Part shown: positions 1 through 12,294 of the stretch, piece after piece | Numbering within the stretch: the first letter of the stretch is position 1 | Layout of the letters: each line of letters starts with the position of its first letter | Assembly: GCF_949628265.1 (NCBI RefSeq) | Contig: NC_088790.1 | Coordinates: 23,812,545 to 23,876,544 of the forward strand | DNA: 64,000 bases | Reading direction: 5' to 3' | From: Cloeon dipterum | Taxonomy: Eukaryota > Arthropoda > Insecta > Ephemeroptera > Baetidae | Program-made: the position numbers and the translations under genes | The notes under the pieces: model-generated | What the model saw: the letters and a program-made list of their open reading frames with translations, nothing else | Told to the model about the DNA's origin: nothing | Databases searched by the model: none

Positions 1-36
1 AAATAAATAATAGTTTCTGGATTTATAAAATTTCAC

Positions 37-42
37 TTTATT
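37..42 (-). terminator. candidate poly(A) signal of the AT-hook gene
   Basis: AATAAA on the minus strand, about 180 nt past the stop codon at 219-221, would give a short 3' UTR. It is the nearest canonical hexamer downstream of the gene. The motif is short and this DNA is AT-rich, so the call rests on position only. Confidence 0.5.
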
Positions 43-218
43 TATATCCGAGTGAATGATAAATAATTTTGAATATTTTTACTAACTTACATGACATATT
101 ATTAACTTTCTGAGAGTTACTTTCAACAATTCTCTAGGTAATAACTTAACTATTTTCCCAAGGAAATAGGACACATTTCATTTCTGTTCATTTCTAATCA
201 AAACAAGCAACCAATCGC

Positions 219-1688
219 TTAACAATTATTCTCTGGATCTCCGTTCATCTCCTGATCCCCCAGCTGAAAAGCCACATGTCTATTTTCAGATCTGCGTTTG
301 GTAACTGATTTTTCAGCCTGAGCTACTTGAACTTCTTCTTTTTCAGCTGCACTCGGTTCCTTGTCTGGTCCTGCAAAGACGTCTTTTCTTTCAAGAAGTT
401 TGTTTGAAAGAATTTCCTTACCACACTCTTCAGCTGCGCCATCCTCACAGTGATCTGCATTGTCAATCGCAATATCCTTCCGTGGCCTTCCCCTGGTTCT
501 GACAGGCCTGGCGCTGAAGTCTCCCATCAGCTGCTCACGGAGCCCAATCCCATGAGGAACCTTCTTAAATTTGTCCAGGTCAAGGGAAGGGCACGTGAGG
601 CAGGCTGGACTGCTGCTGATGGAGGGTGGCTCAGGTGCGCATTGGTTTGCCGACGACACAAAACTGCTGACCATCTCTGCGGGCATTGTGATATGCATCG
701 GGAGGAGGCGGTGTTCACGCCCGTTCTGTTCCTCCTTTGTAGCGCGTGGTCGCCGGCCTCGTCTGTTGGGCGGGCCGTAGAAGACTGGCTGTTTCCTTCT
801 GATGACATCCTTCAGAGGTGAGCCGACTTTGTACATGCCCAGGTCGGCAAAGCTGCTGACGGACAGATCGTCCATCCTCCCGTGTTTTTTCGACATCACT
901 TCAGCACAAATATTGTACAATACAATAATTATTAAATTTAAAACAATACCTTTAGCGTAAAGGTGTGGAGGAAATGATTTTCTGCTGGTCTTCAGCACCA
1001 TGTTCATACGAGTCTGCGTTTTTCTGAAACAGTATGACCGAGATTAGAGATATATTTTGTATGTTTATAGGATAATTGTGTTAAATTTATTGTTTGTCTG
1101 TTAATTTCCCCAATATTAAAATTTGAATTTTTTTAAATTGACACATTATAGTTTATAAAAAATTAATGAGAAAATTAATATTTGCTGATTCTCTCCTGAC
1201 AAACCTACCTGTGACAGTTGGAGCTGTTGCAGTCAGATACACCATGCATGGCGCACTTAGGTTCAGCAGCGTAGTAATTGAGCTTTGACCCATCTCCATT
1301 GGTAGCAGAGTCAAGATCAATTTTCTCAAAATGCTCTTCTTTTGTGTCACGCCTAATCTTCTTTTTGTTGACGTATTGTTTAACTCGGGAGCCGGTTTCC
1401 TTGTGAAGAAAAAGATTGTCTTCAAAATTTGTGGCACTAGAATAAAATATTTGAGTCTATTATAAGCTCTAAAAATACAAAATTGAACTATTGTTACTCA
1501 TCATCAACACTATTAGTGCAGTCGTCGAGACTGACAATAGGCTTAGCAGGACTACTCTTCTCTGTGAGAGGCGCAGCACCTGTTTGCTCCACTTCTTGAT
1601 CAAAACCAGAAGATGGTGCAGAAGGGACAATGCTGCTATGATCAGGTTGCTCTGGCTGAGCCTCTGAAAAAGAGTCTCGCAGCATCAT
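219..1688 (-). CDS. unrecognised basic protein with two AT-hook motifs
   Basis: Three coding exons were read on the minus strand: 1688-1498, 1436-1209 and 1023-219. All have GT-AG borders and matching phases, giving about 407 residues. The start is the first ATG after an in-frame TAA in the same exon, whose acceptor is at 1738-1740. A separate 5' UTR exon probably ends at 2112 (donor GTGAAT). The product is acidic and Ser/Pro-rich at the N-terminus. It then has a Cys/His-containing stretch (CAMHGVSDCNSSNCHR, about residues 124-140), the AT-hook-like RRGRRPR (about 228-233) and a second AT-hook, RGRPRK (about 317-322). AT-hooks bind the minor groove of AT-rich DNA, so a nuclear chromatin role is inferred. 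I do not recognise the family. A 51-nt GT...AG segment inside the last exon (about 953-903) is in phase and free of stops, so it may be an intron (390 residues) or coding. The gene lies head-to-head with the gene at 2791. Confidence 0.72.
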
Positions 1689-2112
1689 TATGTCCACCAA
1701 AGTTGCTTCAGCAGCCCTTTATTCTTTAATACAATTTCTGTAAAAACGGTAAAAAGTCAGATTTTACATGTATTGTATCAAATTAAAAATAATACATTAA
1801 TTCAAGGGAAACAAGTTTAGTTGTGTGTTACGATCACTTTCATGAATATTAAGATGGGCAATAAGACTCTCTGTGCTGGCCTGCTGACGATTGAGCACTT
1901 AAAATTTGCACTGGATTTGCCATTTTAAAGATGTTGCTGTTGCTCATTAAAAATACATTACATACATGCATGATGTGTATTATAATTACATACATATCTA
2001 CATATTATATTATGAATTTGGCAATCAATAAACAAGCAAAAATAACTTCATAAATTCGGAATTCAAAACCACTCCAAAACCTCACCCACTCCAACTCAAT
2101 CACCAATTCACC

Positions 2113-2290
2113 TGTCAACGCTGTCTATGTATTTCAATTCACGACGAACTTTTTTCTCACAATCAGCTGCGTTGATTTTATGAAGTCGGATCAACAGCAG
2201 TGGCAATGCGAGAATGCGGTGCGCGGGGGGGGGGGGGGAGTAGTGGAAATGAGTTTAAGTGCGGCTATAGCTAGTGGTAGTGGGGTTCGT
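2113..2290. promoter_or_regulatory. shared intergenic promoter of the first two genes
   Basis: The minus-strand gene has a presumed 5' UTR donor at 2111, and the plus-strand gene has a presumed noncoding first exon ending at 2409 (donor GTAAAA). Transcription must therefore start in both directions from roughly this interval. It is more GC-rich than its surroundings and carries a 14-G run. No TATA box is evident. Exact start sites cannot be read from sequence. Confidence 0.5.
2225..2238 (+). repeat. poly(G) run of 14
   Basis: Fourteen consecutive G residues follow GCGC in the divergent promoter. The run could form a G-quadruplex or slip during replication and sequencing, so its exact length may not be reliable. 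Confidence 0.9.
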
Positions 2291-2790
2291 TTCGTGCAGT
2301 TCTCGTAGTTCCTGTGTCTGTCTCATTTCCTCGTAACATTTAGACCATAATTAATATTCTTCTGTAATAGTCAGGTCAAAGAGAGAAAAGAAAGCAACGA
2401 AACTAAAAGGTAAAAAATATTTATTTTAATAAATCCCCTTTCATGAAAAATATTTTTTATCTAGATATGATACATAAAGTATATTTACATATATTATGTA
2501 CATATGTATCTAATTTAATTTGTCTTATTGATACGTGATGAGTGAAAATCCGATATTACTTATGCATTAATTTTATTTATGTACATATTGCATCAATGTA
2601 TATGTATCATAAATATGTATGTATATGTATTATTTGAAAAACATATTAGATAATTTACAAAACACAAAAAGCCGCGCATGGTAATAATTACTTATTGACA
2701 CAAAATAAATGCTTCAAGAAAAGTGACAATTCATGCGACACAATGTCCAAATTAATTTATCTGTTTTTTGGCTTTCTTATTCAGGTAAAC

Positions 2791-3793
2791 ATGCTGAGGA
2801 AATTATTTTTCACGCAGAAGCTTGACAGAAATATCAAGGAATGTGATGAAGTCATTGACGCTGTGGGTCCAATGGTTAAAGTCCTCACTACTGAGAAGAA
2901 TAAATTAATGGTACGCATAATTTTGCTTGATTTGCTTCAGTTTGCTTGTGTAAGAGCAAACAATTTTATTCCTATTATTCATTTATGATATTTACTCAGA
3001 TTCAGCGTCTTCAAATTGAGTCTGAGCTTAGAAAGCTTGGCAGAGATCCAAAGTTGGTCCTGGAGTCCATGGGGCTTCCTTATTCTCCTCCTGCCTGCAG
3101 TACCAGTACTGATTGCACCACCACCGAAGATGAGCAATCCCTTATCATGGACTCGCCTGGTACACACCCTATTACCTTTTTTAATATCAACATTTTTTAC
3201 AAATTCCGTAAAGGCAAACAGCCATTTTTTATAATTTACGATATATCATCATGCTTTTTTGCACATATATAGTTTTTTTGTACAATTTTGATTCTAAAAT
3301 TACTCATTTTTGCAGAGCTAAATTTGTTGTATCATAAAAAGTAACTTACACACTGCACAAAAATAATAGATTTTGTGATTATTTTACAACAATATATATA
3401 TCGTTTTAAACTTTTAAAAAATCTAAGGCAAAAACTACTTGCATCTTTTGTCAATTTGCAGGCTCGTCAAACACTGTTCAGTCAAGCGAATACTCCGGCG
3501 AGACTGCTACTGGATTGTACGACGAAGATCTGGATTTGGACAGTGTAAATCCGTATGACCTGCTCCGCGGCGATCAAGGGGGCAATAATGACGAGGAGGA
3601 GGAGGATGAAGAAGATGATGTAGATGAAATGGAAGATCTGATTGTCGCATTTGAAGAAAACGAGGGCGTTTACATTGAAGAAAATGAGAGTGCTGACCAC
3701 GAGAAAGGTGAAGGAGAGGAACAACTCGAGGACTTAATGCAGAACATCTCCGTCAAAGGAAACTCAAATGCTGAGAAAGAAACTCAAAATTAG
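2791..3793 (+). CDS. small acidic coiled-coil protein of unknown function
   Basis: Three coding exons are seen: 2791-2910, 3000-3159 and 3462-3793. Each has a good donor (GTACGC, GTACAC) and a pyrimidine-rich acceptor, and the phases match, giving 203 residues. An acceptor at 2783-2784 precedes the start ATG by 6 nt, and a noncoding first exon probably ends at 2409. Residues 1-60 are charged and heptad-like (KLDRNIKECDEVID, then IQRLQIESELRKLG), suggesting a helical coiled coil. The C-terminal half is strongly acidic, with an Asp/Glu run near residues 133-150 and a helical tail. No enzyme motif, signal peptide or membrane segment is visible. I do not recognise the family; a scaffold or chaperone-like nuclear role would be a guess. 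A candidate poly(A) signal lies at 3985-3990. Confidence 0.72.
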
Positions 3794-3984
3794 CAGGTAT
3801 CCTCTGTCTATATATATTTGGTCAACATAAATTATTTCTCAGTCTTATAAAACTATTTTCTATGACTTGTCTGACTGATAATCTCCTCAAGTCTTCAAAT
3901 TATACACAATCACATAAATTTGTCTTAAATTTTTACTGAAGTTTGGTCAAAAACAAGGGCGGAGATTATAAAATCAACGCAGAA

Positions 3985-3990
3985 AATAAA
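3985..3990 (+). terminator. candidate poly(A) signal of the acidic coiled-coil gene
   Basis: AATAAA lies 192 nt after the stop codon of the upstream gene on the same strand. The call rests on position only. Confidence 0.45.
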
Positions 3991-4734
3991 TGCTACTTTC
4001 TTTGTTCAAGAATACTAAAAGTTTTCGCCACTATTTTATCATATCATATAAAGTTGACTAAAAATGACATGAAAGCACGCAATGCAACCTAAATTAATGT
4101 CGTCGCGCAGTACATAAAACTGTCTAGATAGTCTCATTCTAACTTGTCGCTGATCCCCTTGTTCTCAGCACTCAATAGACTTGAACAGAGCTTGATAGCT
4201 CTCCTAACTCATCTAATTCCTTCAAGCATTCCTGCAGCTATATCAATCATCTGAGCGATAGAGGGATGAGGCATTGTTTTCCTTAGCTTCTAATAAATTA
4301 TTTTTTCTTGCAACCATTCTGAAAATGCATAAAAAATTGGAATTAAATGGTTAGTTTTAGGAGTAATTTAACGGAAATATCACCAGAAGCCATATATCCA
4401 GTATATTTTGTTATAATCAAACTATAGTTTAAATAGAAACATAAGGCTTTGAAATACTTTGTTTTACCATCTCTTCTCTTGAAATTTTTTAGCTGTACTA
4501 AAAATGAGTATATTTTCATACATATTAATGTAAGAGCATCACTATACTGGCTTCCAACGCAATAATACCGTGCATGATAGTTAATATTTGTAATTGTAAA
4601 ATATATAAAGTAATTTGCGTTTAATTCGTGGTTAAAAATATTTTTAAATTTAATTAATATAATAATATTTTTCTATATATCGCCTTAATTTAATTTTGCA
4701 ACAGAATAATGATATAAAGTTTTACATACAACAT

Positions 4735-5230
4735 ACGCATAGGTTTTGTTTTGAACTTGCTCCTCGTTTTTAATATTTACATCTGGTGCTGCTCCTCTGA
4801 TTCGCGAGGAGCATCCAGTTAGGCTTAATTCCGATTCTTTTCATGCGTGCGTACACTTTGCTTCTCGGGCGGCAGGCAGGCAGGCGAATTGTCAATTTGG
4901 AGTGTGTGTATCGCGGCGCATAAAGTGAGTCGGAGAGAGCTAAAAGGCGTCAGTGAGACGGAAAATTGAAGCCGGCTAGCCCGTCGTCGCGCGCGCGACA
5001 AACGAACCAGATCTGCCGACGCGGGGGTGAGACACACAGAGGCTCGGGAAAACACGGCGAGCGCTCGGAAAATCGAGCACGCGGCACGGCTGGCTGCTTT
5101 ACACCCATAAGTAATTTAATTCGAATCGATGCTGATTGCTTCAATATTTAAACAGCAATCAAGTCTAAAGAGCTAGCACGCCGGGGATTCAAACGGGGGG
5201 CGAACGGGTTGAAATATGATGAGGGGAGGG
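4735..5230. promoter_or_regulatory. GC-rich island, possible enhancer or noncoding exon
   Basis: Composition changes sharply from the flanking AT-rich DNA. The island holds a GGCA tetranucleotide run (about 4870-4884), alternating CG (4988-4998) and donor-like sites (AAAGTGAGT at 4922, CATAAGTAA at 5106). It could be an enhancer or the first exon of an unannotated noncoding transcript. No conserved reading frame is evident. Confidence 0.3.
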
Positions 5231-7019
5231 ATTTTCAGACTGGTTGTAACACCGCAAAAGTAATGGGCAAAATATTTTTTTCGAATTCAATGCAGGTAAA
5301 TAAATTTGTTTATGTTTCTTGTAATTTTCATTCATTTACTTACTTGATTATCATTATTAACAAAGTCAATCGATTCCTGAGGGTTGAAGTAGGGTTTGCG
5401 GCCGAATCGCTTGGTAAAAATTCGACATGACGTATCAAAAATCGGAGGAAACGTAAATTTTACTGATTTTGGTCTGATCTTAAAAGTAAAATGCGCCACA
5501 TAGACTCTGCTGACAACCAATTAGAAAAGGGGGAGCGGTGCTCTGATTACGTCGTTAATTTTAATTAACCTGACGAAATCTTCCTCTTCTGGTTAGGTGA
5601 CTGATGTATATTGGAAATGTAAAGCAAAAAATTAATCAAAGAGGGTTGTTAATTTGCTAAAATAATATTTTATAAATTCTAGAAGCAACAATGTGGTTTT
5701 TAGAATAATTATTTAATTGATTTTTCCTAGTTTTCAAATTTTTAGGTGCCGATGCTTACTAAAAATGTATCAAAACTGTCTGGGAAAGTCAAAATTTTTA
5801 AATAAAAAAATAGCGCAACAATGAAGTGAACGACTTTGAGCAAATTTTAGTTTTGGCGGTTTTAAGTGAAAACTCAAAATCGGACGGACAGAAAAAAATC
5901 GATCGTCTAAAAATCCCAACCCTAAATATGACGAATCATTTGTGCCCGCGGCCTTTATACTCACTCGCTATGCCGCTCCATATTTATTTATTTACAGCGC
6001 GTGTTGACACTCTCAGAAAGAGAGCGAGTTTGCTGCTTGCTTGTTGCTCCTGGGACGCTCGGCGGCAGACGCAGGGGTTGCCAACGAGACCAGATGTCGG
6101 CAACTCCACTGAAGGGGGTTGTTTCCTCCCCGCGGATGAGCGTCCGAGTGTATAGGGACAGCGATTTTGACTGCTCCTTGTTTGCGTGTGGTGGCGATGG
6201 GCATTAGCACACAAGTAGTACAAACAGCAGACAATGAATAGCCGCGCGTTTAAACAATCATATATAGAGCCCAAGTATCGATGAGAATTTTAATGTATGC
6301 CTCCATCCCCTGGGACGTATTCCGATGTAATTACTCTTCTGCTTCCGCGCACGGATATATTGACTAACCTTTTACGAGATTAAACATCGCAAGATGGGGA
6401 AGGATTTTTACTTTCGCTATAAACGCTGTACGCAGCAAAATCACTTTCAACATGCTCACTCAGCCATTTATCTTGTTTCATTGTTGTTTATTATTAATGC
6501 ACTATACAGCTATTTTTTTAAAAAAGGTTTAAAATGAGAATCCGGACTAATTTATTTCTCCTTCTAACAAAGTACAACATTTAATATCTTAATTCAATGC
6601 AATTTTTTCTGCTCCTCCAGAGGTTTACACTCACAGACAATATGATTTCTTGCCTCTTTGTTTCCCGCAATACATTTACAACTATTTTACAAAGCGACAT
6701 TAACAGAATTTAGTCACAAATCACAATAATTATCTTGCTTTGGGTTTTTTTCAAATTTTAAAAACAAAAATTTTGATAAACTGCTTGTTGAAGTAGCCAA
6801 CAGTTAAAATATTTTGAATTGTTTCCCTGTATCAATAAAATTAAACATCAGCATGGTTTTTCATTTTAATTTTATTATGCAGCGAGTCTAGTTGTTCAAA
6901 CCGAATAGTTCATGTCGTCTTTCATCGAAATTCCTATAAATAAACTGCTAATAATCAATCTAATTATTCGTTTTGAACCATTTGATCGACTTGATTGGTG
7001 CTAATTAATCCCCTAATTA

Positions 7020-7565
7020 AAATTTAAAGGTCAAACTGTTTACGCGGGAAAACAAGTTCCGATGAGATCGAGTTTGCGGAACAATCAGGCCAATTATAAA
7101 CGCGCGAGACGCCAACAAAAGGAGCAGTTGATTGGACACGGCTCGCGGAGGCGAATTAGTTAACGAGTCGGCTGGATGCTGCGTGCGCGGATAATAAAAG
7201 GGATTACGGCATAAATTGTTTGTGACCATAAAGGCGAGAAATTAAAAACAGCATCTCTCTCTTTCTCTCTCTCTCTCTCCCGGCCGATATGATGCGCAGT
7301 CAGAGGGTGAGGGTGCAGGCGAGGGTGGGGGTGGTCGGAGCGCACGTGTGACACCCCCAACCGACCGACCGACCGGCCGGCCAAACGAATTATATGCTAT
7401 TAATGACACGGCCCCGACAGTATAACGAGAGAGTAAAGCGAATCCAGCGGGGACTTGTTGTTCTGCCACTCTCTCGGGACCACATCATCGAATTGGAGAC
7501 CCCCGCTCTCTCTTTCTCTCTCTCCGCGGCCTGGGGGGATTAAATGCCATTTTATTCGCTGCCTT
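7020..7565. promoter_or_regulatory. GC-rich island with CT tracts
   Basis: Mixed-composition island with two pyrimidine tracts (about 7253-7279 and 7506-7526). Read on the minus strand these are GAGAG clusters, the binding sequence of GAGA-factor-type proteins. Palindromic CCGACCGACCGACCGGCCGGCC-like DNA lies at about 7360-7382. An enhancer role is inferred from composition and position near slou. Confidence 0.3.
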
Positions 7566-8560
7566 GTCGAGATGTAAGACTCCTCGAGTGCACATATCCA
7601 CTTGTTTTATTGTACACTCACTGCATGAATGTATGTCCACACTTGTTTACGTCCGCACACACGTTTACCTTCATATGACTCTTCTACTATTACCACTATA
7701 CTTACAGCCGCAAACAAATGTGTGTGTCACTATGAGAGTAAATAAATGTTAAATTGAAATTTTTGTAGCTAAAAATACAATTTTAATTATTTTTAATTAA
7801 CTAGCAGGCAATTAATCCTTTATGATACTTGTTTGCGTCAGAGGTGGATCGATTACCAAAATATGAAAATCTGCGATAATTCCTGATGTATAGGCAAATA
7901 GCTTCATATGTATTTGTTGCTTCCAAAATTACACACAGCAGGTTCTAAACCCAACCCCCCTCCCCCTCGGAACTGCAGAGTGGCTTTTGAAAAAAGCCGT
8001 GTTTGCTCAAAGTTATTGCTACAACTAAAAACCGTTGAACTCGTCTCGATTACACATAGAGTTCATCCCCAAGGACATTCAAATAAAAATTTGAAATAGG
8101 TCTCATACTTTGAATCTGGATTTTTTTGGCTCAAAATGCGTTGCCAAACTAAGTATTCTAAACATATAAAAAGCTAGAGAGTTGGAATCTTAAAAAAACT
8201 GATATTTTTGCTGTTTTTAAATTTGTCAAACTGTGCCAAAACGAACACACCCTGAACTTTTATTATATATCAATCATAAATATATATTATTCAGATGTTC
8301 CACTGAATTCTAAGAGAGTCAAAAATATGTTGATTTTTCCTTTGGAAAACATTTTACAGTTTGACGTGTGTGACAGTTAACTTATAAATTAGCGCAGCTA
8401 TTACATATCTAGCCCATTTAATAATAATTTTTATAGCAACTTGAAAGCTTCAATTTATATCCATCTCTTCTCTCTCTCAGGGAAACTTTTAGGATTTCTG
8501 GCGAAACCATTAAATTTGTGTAGCCTTTTCTTGACGTGAACCACGTAAAGTGGTGGGCAT

Positions 8561-8597
8561 TTTTTGGTCATTTTTGTCTTACAAAAATGGCCAAAAA
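8561..8597. repeat. short near-perfect hairpin
   Basis: Two 17-nt arms (TTTTTGGTCATTTTTGT at 8561-8577 and ACAAAAATGGCCAAAAA at 8581-8597) pair with one mismatch around a 3-nt loop. The loop is too small for a typical microRNA precursor. It lies in AT-rich intergenic DNA and no function is assigned. Confidence 0.7.
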
Positions 8598-9969
8598 TTC
8601 AAAAATTGATTAAAAATTACAGCCAAAATTTCATGTGTAGAAACTGTTCAATGAGAAAAATCAGTACGTGTTAGTTCCATGCAGTTTAAGATTTTAGGAT
8701 TAATCGTAAACGCAATAAAATGATAAATTCGGAGGCTTGATAGAAGGCAGAAATGAAATTACCTTCATCATTTTTTTTACTTCAAAAAATACGTCGAATC
8801 ATTTGAATTAAAATTTTAGCTATTATAGCCATCATATTTTCCTTTCATAGGGCAATTTTCAAGAGAGACTGCTATTTGTTCTGCTCATTACTTATGAAAT
8901 ATTTAAAAAAATACAAAACAATAATTTTTTTGCATTATTTAGAAAAAAGTATCTAAATTAATTTATATGATTTTGATCAATATGTCTGTTTTTGTTAAAT
9001 TAATTAATTTCGATATTGAAATTAAAACAAATTTATATTAATATATACTATAGATCCTTCACCAATACTTATTAAATTTCTAAGTTAAATATTCACACTA
9101 CAGTATACTTTTAAATACGTATAATTAGAAATTGAACTGAAATTGAATAGAATGCAGTCTACTAATCCATGGTACAAAATTAGACGTTCGAATTAAATAG
9201 TTATATATGTATTCTTGCAATGGTCAATACAATAAATACATTGAATAGAAATAGTTCGATCTACGTTTTAAAAATTATTTATCTATATTTACATTTTAAA
9301 GCTGTTTCACAAACCAACACAGGCGTGTTCTTTGCGTGTGTTTTGATTAGAATAAAGCTTAACTTCAAATGCTTAGTCTACTAATTTTCTCCCCGAAAAT
9401 TGATGGTAAAAGGAGGAAACTGGTGTCTTTGCGAGGCGCTGAAACCGAAGCTGCGAACAAGCGTGATTATCGCAGATTCATTGTTTCTGAGGGGTGCGCA
9501 ACTCAATCGAACGGGGATTATGGCGTTACGCCGGCGTAATCAAAATTAGCCGTGGTGTGTGTGCGCGCGCGTGATTATTATTATGATATACGAGGAGTGC
9601 GGCCGCGTGTCAAATTACTCAAAAATCACGCAGAGAGCGGCTGCGAATCCTATTTTTCTTCGCCGCTGGCTGGCTGGCTGCTGTGCTGTGCTGCATCTGG
9701 GCAGATTCAATTTCAAGCCCTTGTGATTTTACCCACGCTCTTTAATTGACTCGCTCTTTTCCTGTGCACCGCGGCGCCGGGCTGAAGGGCTGCAGGGCGG
9801 GGGTGGTGGCAGCGGCGGCGGCGGCCAAACCCTCGCCTCTGTTTTCATTATTACAAGCGTCATTAGGCCCAACGGCGCGAGTGCACCCGCCGAGAACAAC
9901 AAAAATTATTATGCTCCCTTTCCAAATTAGTCTATCGTAACACGCCGCCGCATTTATTTATCTCGAGAA

Positions 9970-10045
9970 AAGAGAGAGTATATAAGCAGAGGGCTGCAAG
10001 CCATCCAGAATCCAGGGGTTTGAGACTCCGCGCAGATCGGGCCAA
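9970..10045 (+). promoter_or_regulatory. orphan TATA-type core promoter candidate
   Basis: GA repeats run directly into TATATAAG (9979-9986), followed by a GC-balanced stretch, at the downstream edge of the 9420-10075 island. A start site would fall near 10010. GAGA sites beside a TATA box are typical of inducible or developmental insect promoters. No coding exon follows on this strand until 54.6 kb, so any transcript would be noncoding. Confidence 0.35.
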
Positions 10046-10614
10046 ATCCGCGGAAAATCGAATATCAATCCGATAACGACATGATGTTTATTTATTAGCT
10101 CTAAATATTTATTGCCTTCACAAAAAAAAATATTTGCAACCTCAAATTCAAATGCAAAAATTTATAAATAAATTATTATTGACGCATCGTTTTTGTTATT
10201 AAAATGATTTTGTAGTGTTTTTAAAATCACTGTAGCTCCTAAATACGCTCGAAACAGTTTAATAATTAAATGTCTAGATAAACCACGTTTTGATCCATTA
10301 TTTAGATTTTAAAAACGTGAAAATTGGTTTTGATTTCCGTTTTAATTCGTTTGAATCCTCAATTCATCCCAAATCAACCCGCTTTGCAGCCGTTTCTTCC
10401 TTTCTTTAATTTATTTTATGTTCAAAAAATTAATTCAACTCGATTTTCTGGAGTTACAAATTAAAATAAGTGATAGAAGGTAACAAATTATAGCGAGAAA
10501 GTAGATATTCAGATTATTTTATTAATTGTTGACTGTAGAACGATCAAGGAAGATCGACGACAGATAAAATTTTTAATGAAACCATTCCTAATAGGACCCT
10601 TTCTCTTTTCACTT

Positions 10615-10660
10615 GATTTCGATTCCTCTCAACGTGATTTATCAAACGGTGGGCGAATTT
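10615..10660 (+). repeat. fragment of dispersed repeat family B
   Basis: The GATTTCGATTCCTC...ATCAAACGGTG segment matches the start of the 22280-22450 copy of the same family. Only this part is recognisable here. Confidence 0.45.
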
Positions 10661-11189
10661 TGAGATATATGTCCCTAATTTTTAGAGAAATCGTGATTTT
10701 ACAAAAGAGTATGCTCACCGCAAACTTCGGTGCTGATGATTTTCTCACAAATTTAAAGAGTATACTCTGTGGGAACTTATTTTTAGCTGTTACCCAATAA
10801 TTGTCAAATATATTGTTGACTTTATTTTTACAAATAAAAGAAAATACAAAATACACAGACCAGTTGTAAAATTTAACAAAAATCTTTCAAAATTGTGTGC
10901 CCAAAACTGTACATAGAAAATGGTTTGCAAAAAATAACGAAAATACAACACATTTTTTCAAAGTGCTCTAAAATTTAATTTAATTAACTTTAAATTATAA
11001 ACCACGCCTTCATGGAAATTTTGTAAAATAGATTCACCAAAAACCAAAAATTTTAATTTATTGTTGGTTAATTAACCCTTTTAATTAATCGTTTTAGCTA
11101 GTTCTTAGCACCTCTTCTTTGAAAATGATATTTTCTGATAATTCATTTTTCTAGTTTTACTTTATAGATATTTTCATAATTCCTTGGTT

Positions 11190-11850
11190 GCCAAAAATGT
11201 TCGAAACACAAAGAGGCAGCCTATTTTCCCTATATTCTTCCGTGAAATTTGCTGGGGTGTGTTTGTGTTTGCACTGAAGCAAATCAATGGGGCGGAAAAT
11301 TCGGGCCAAGTTTGCCCGCTTCATTTGCTGCGCCGAATGCATAAATAAATAATAATTCCTCATGCATCGAGGTCCAAGGAAGGAAGGAAGGAAAAGCTGC
11401 TTTTGTGCTTGTTGGTGCTTGCTCTCGGGTTTTATGTACGTTGTTTAACTTAAGCGTTATTTCCCCCCTGCAAGTAATTATAAACGAGAATGAAAAGTTA
11501 GTCGCAGCGGCAGTGGCGGCGGCGTCGGCGGCCAAGAAGCACTGCTGCCGCCGCCGCCGCTGGATTATATAATTTATTCCCCCTCCTCGCTTGCTTGCTG
11601 GCAATCAGGGTGCGGCGCTCGTGATTGGAGGTGCTTTCCCGACTCTCCAGACGCCGCCCTGCTCTTTACTTTTTAAGTGCTCCATTAATTGAAAGGAAAG
11701 CTCCAGCTCGCTCGCTTGCTTGCTTGCTTAACTACCTATAAAGTGAAGGAAGGCAATTAAATCTGTAAATGGAGACGCACAGGTGGCTCCGCGCAGAGTG
11801 CAATCAAACGAACAGCCGCTTTTCTCCTTCAAATCGCGTTTGCTCTTTTC
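11190..11850. promoter_or_regulatory. GC-rich island with triplet and tetranucleotide repeats
   Basis: The island contains purine-rich GGAA repeats (11378-11392), GGC/GCC triplets (11506-11560) and a GCTT tetranucleotide run (11711-11728). Short homeodomain cores (TAAT) are frequent. An enhancer role is inferred from its place in the slou landscape. Confidence 0.3.
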
Positions 11851-12294
11851 TCTGTTTGTATATTATTGTATTTTACAAGTAAAAGTGTCGGTTTGTGACG
11901 CTGATGCGGAAAATTTTGGTTTTCAGAAGGAAATATTTTTAAGGTATATTTAAATTAAATATATTTTTGTCTAGTATTACGCAAATCGATTACTCTCAAT
12001 TTTGTAAATATTCTTAACAAGGCAGTAAGTGCGACGTTTTCTGTTATATAGAATATAGAGTTGCGAAAGCCCTGTTTCCCAGTTTAAATTCAGAATTTAT
12101 CTTTGTCAAGATGGAAATTCTGCACACCGTTGTGAAGACCGTCGCGATGAGAGGAATCGAAATGACGCGAAAAATTAATTCAAACCCTGTTAAATTTATT
12201 AAAAATTCATCTGTTTTTTTAACTCAGTCCTGATTTAAATGTTGCGCATTTTAAGATATCAACTTAGGCATAACACTTAGTGTTTGAAGCGGCA

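Noticed and set aside
5160-5215. tRNA-like B-box impression (GGGGATTCAAAC)
   Set aside because: No cloverleaf arms or A box can be placed around it.
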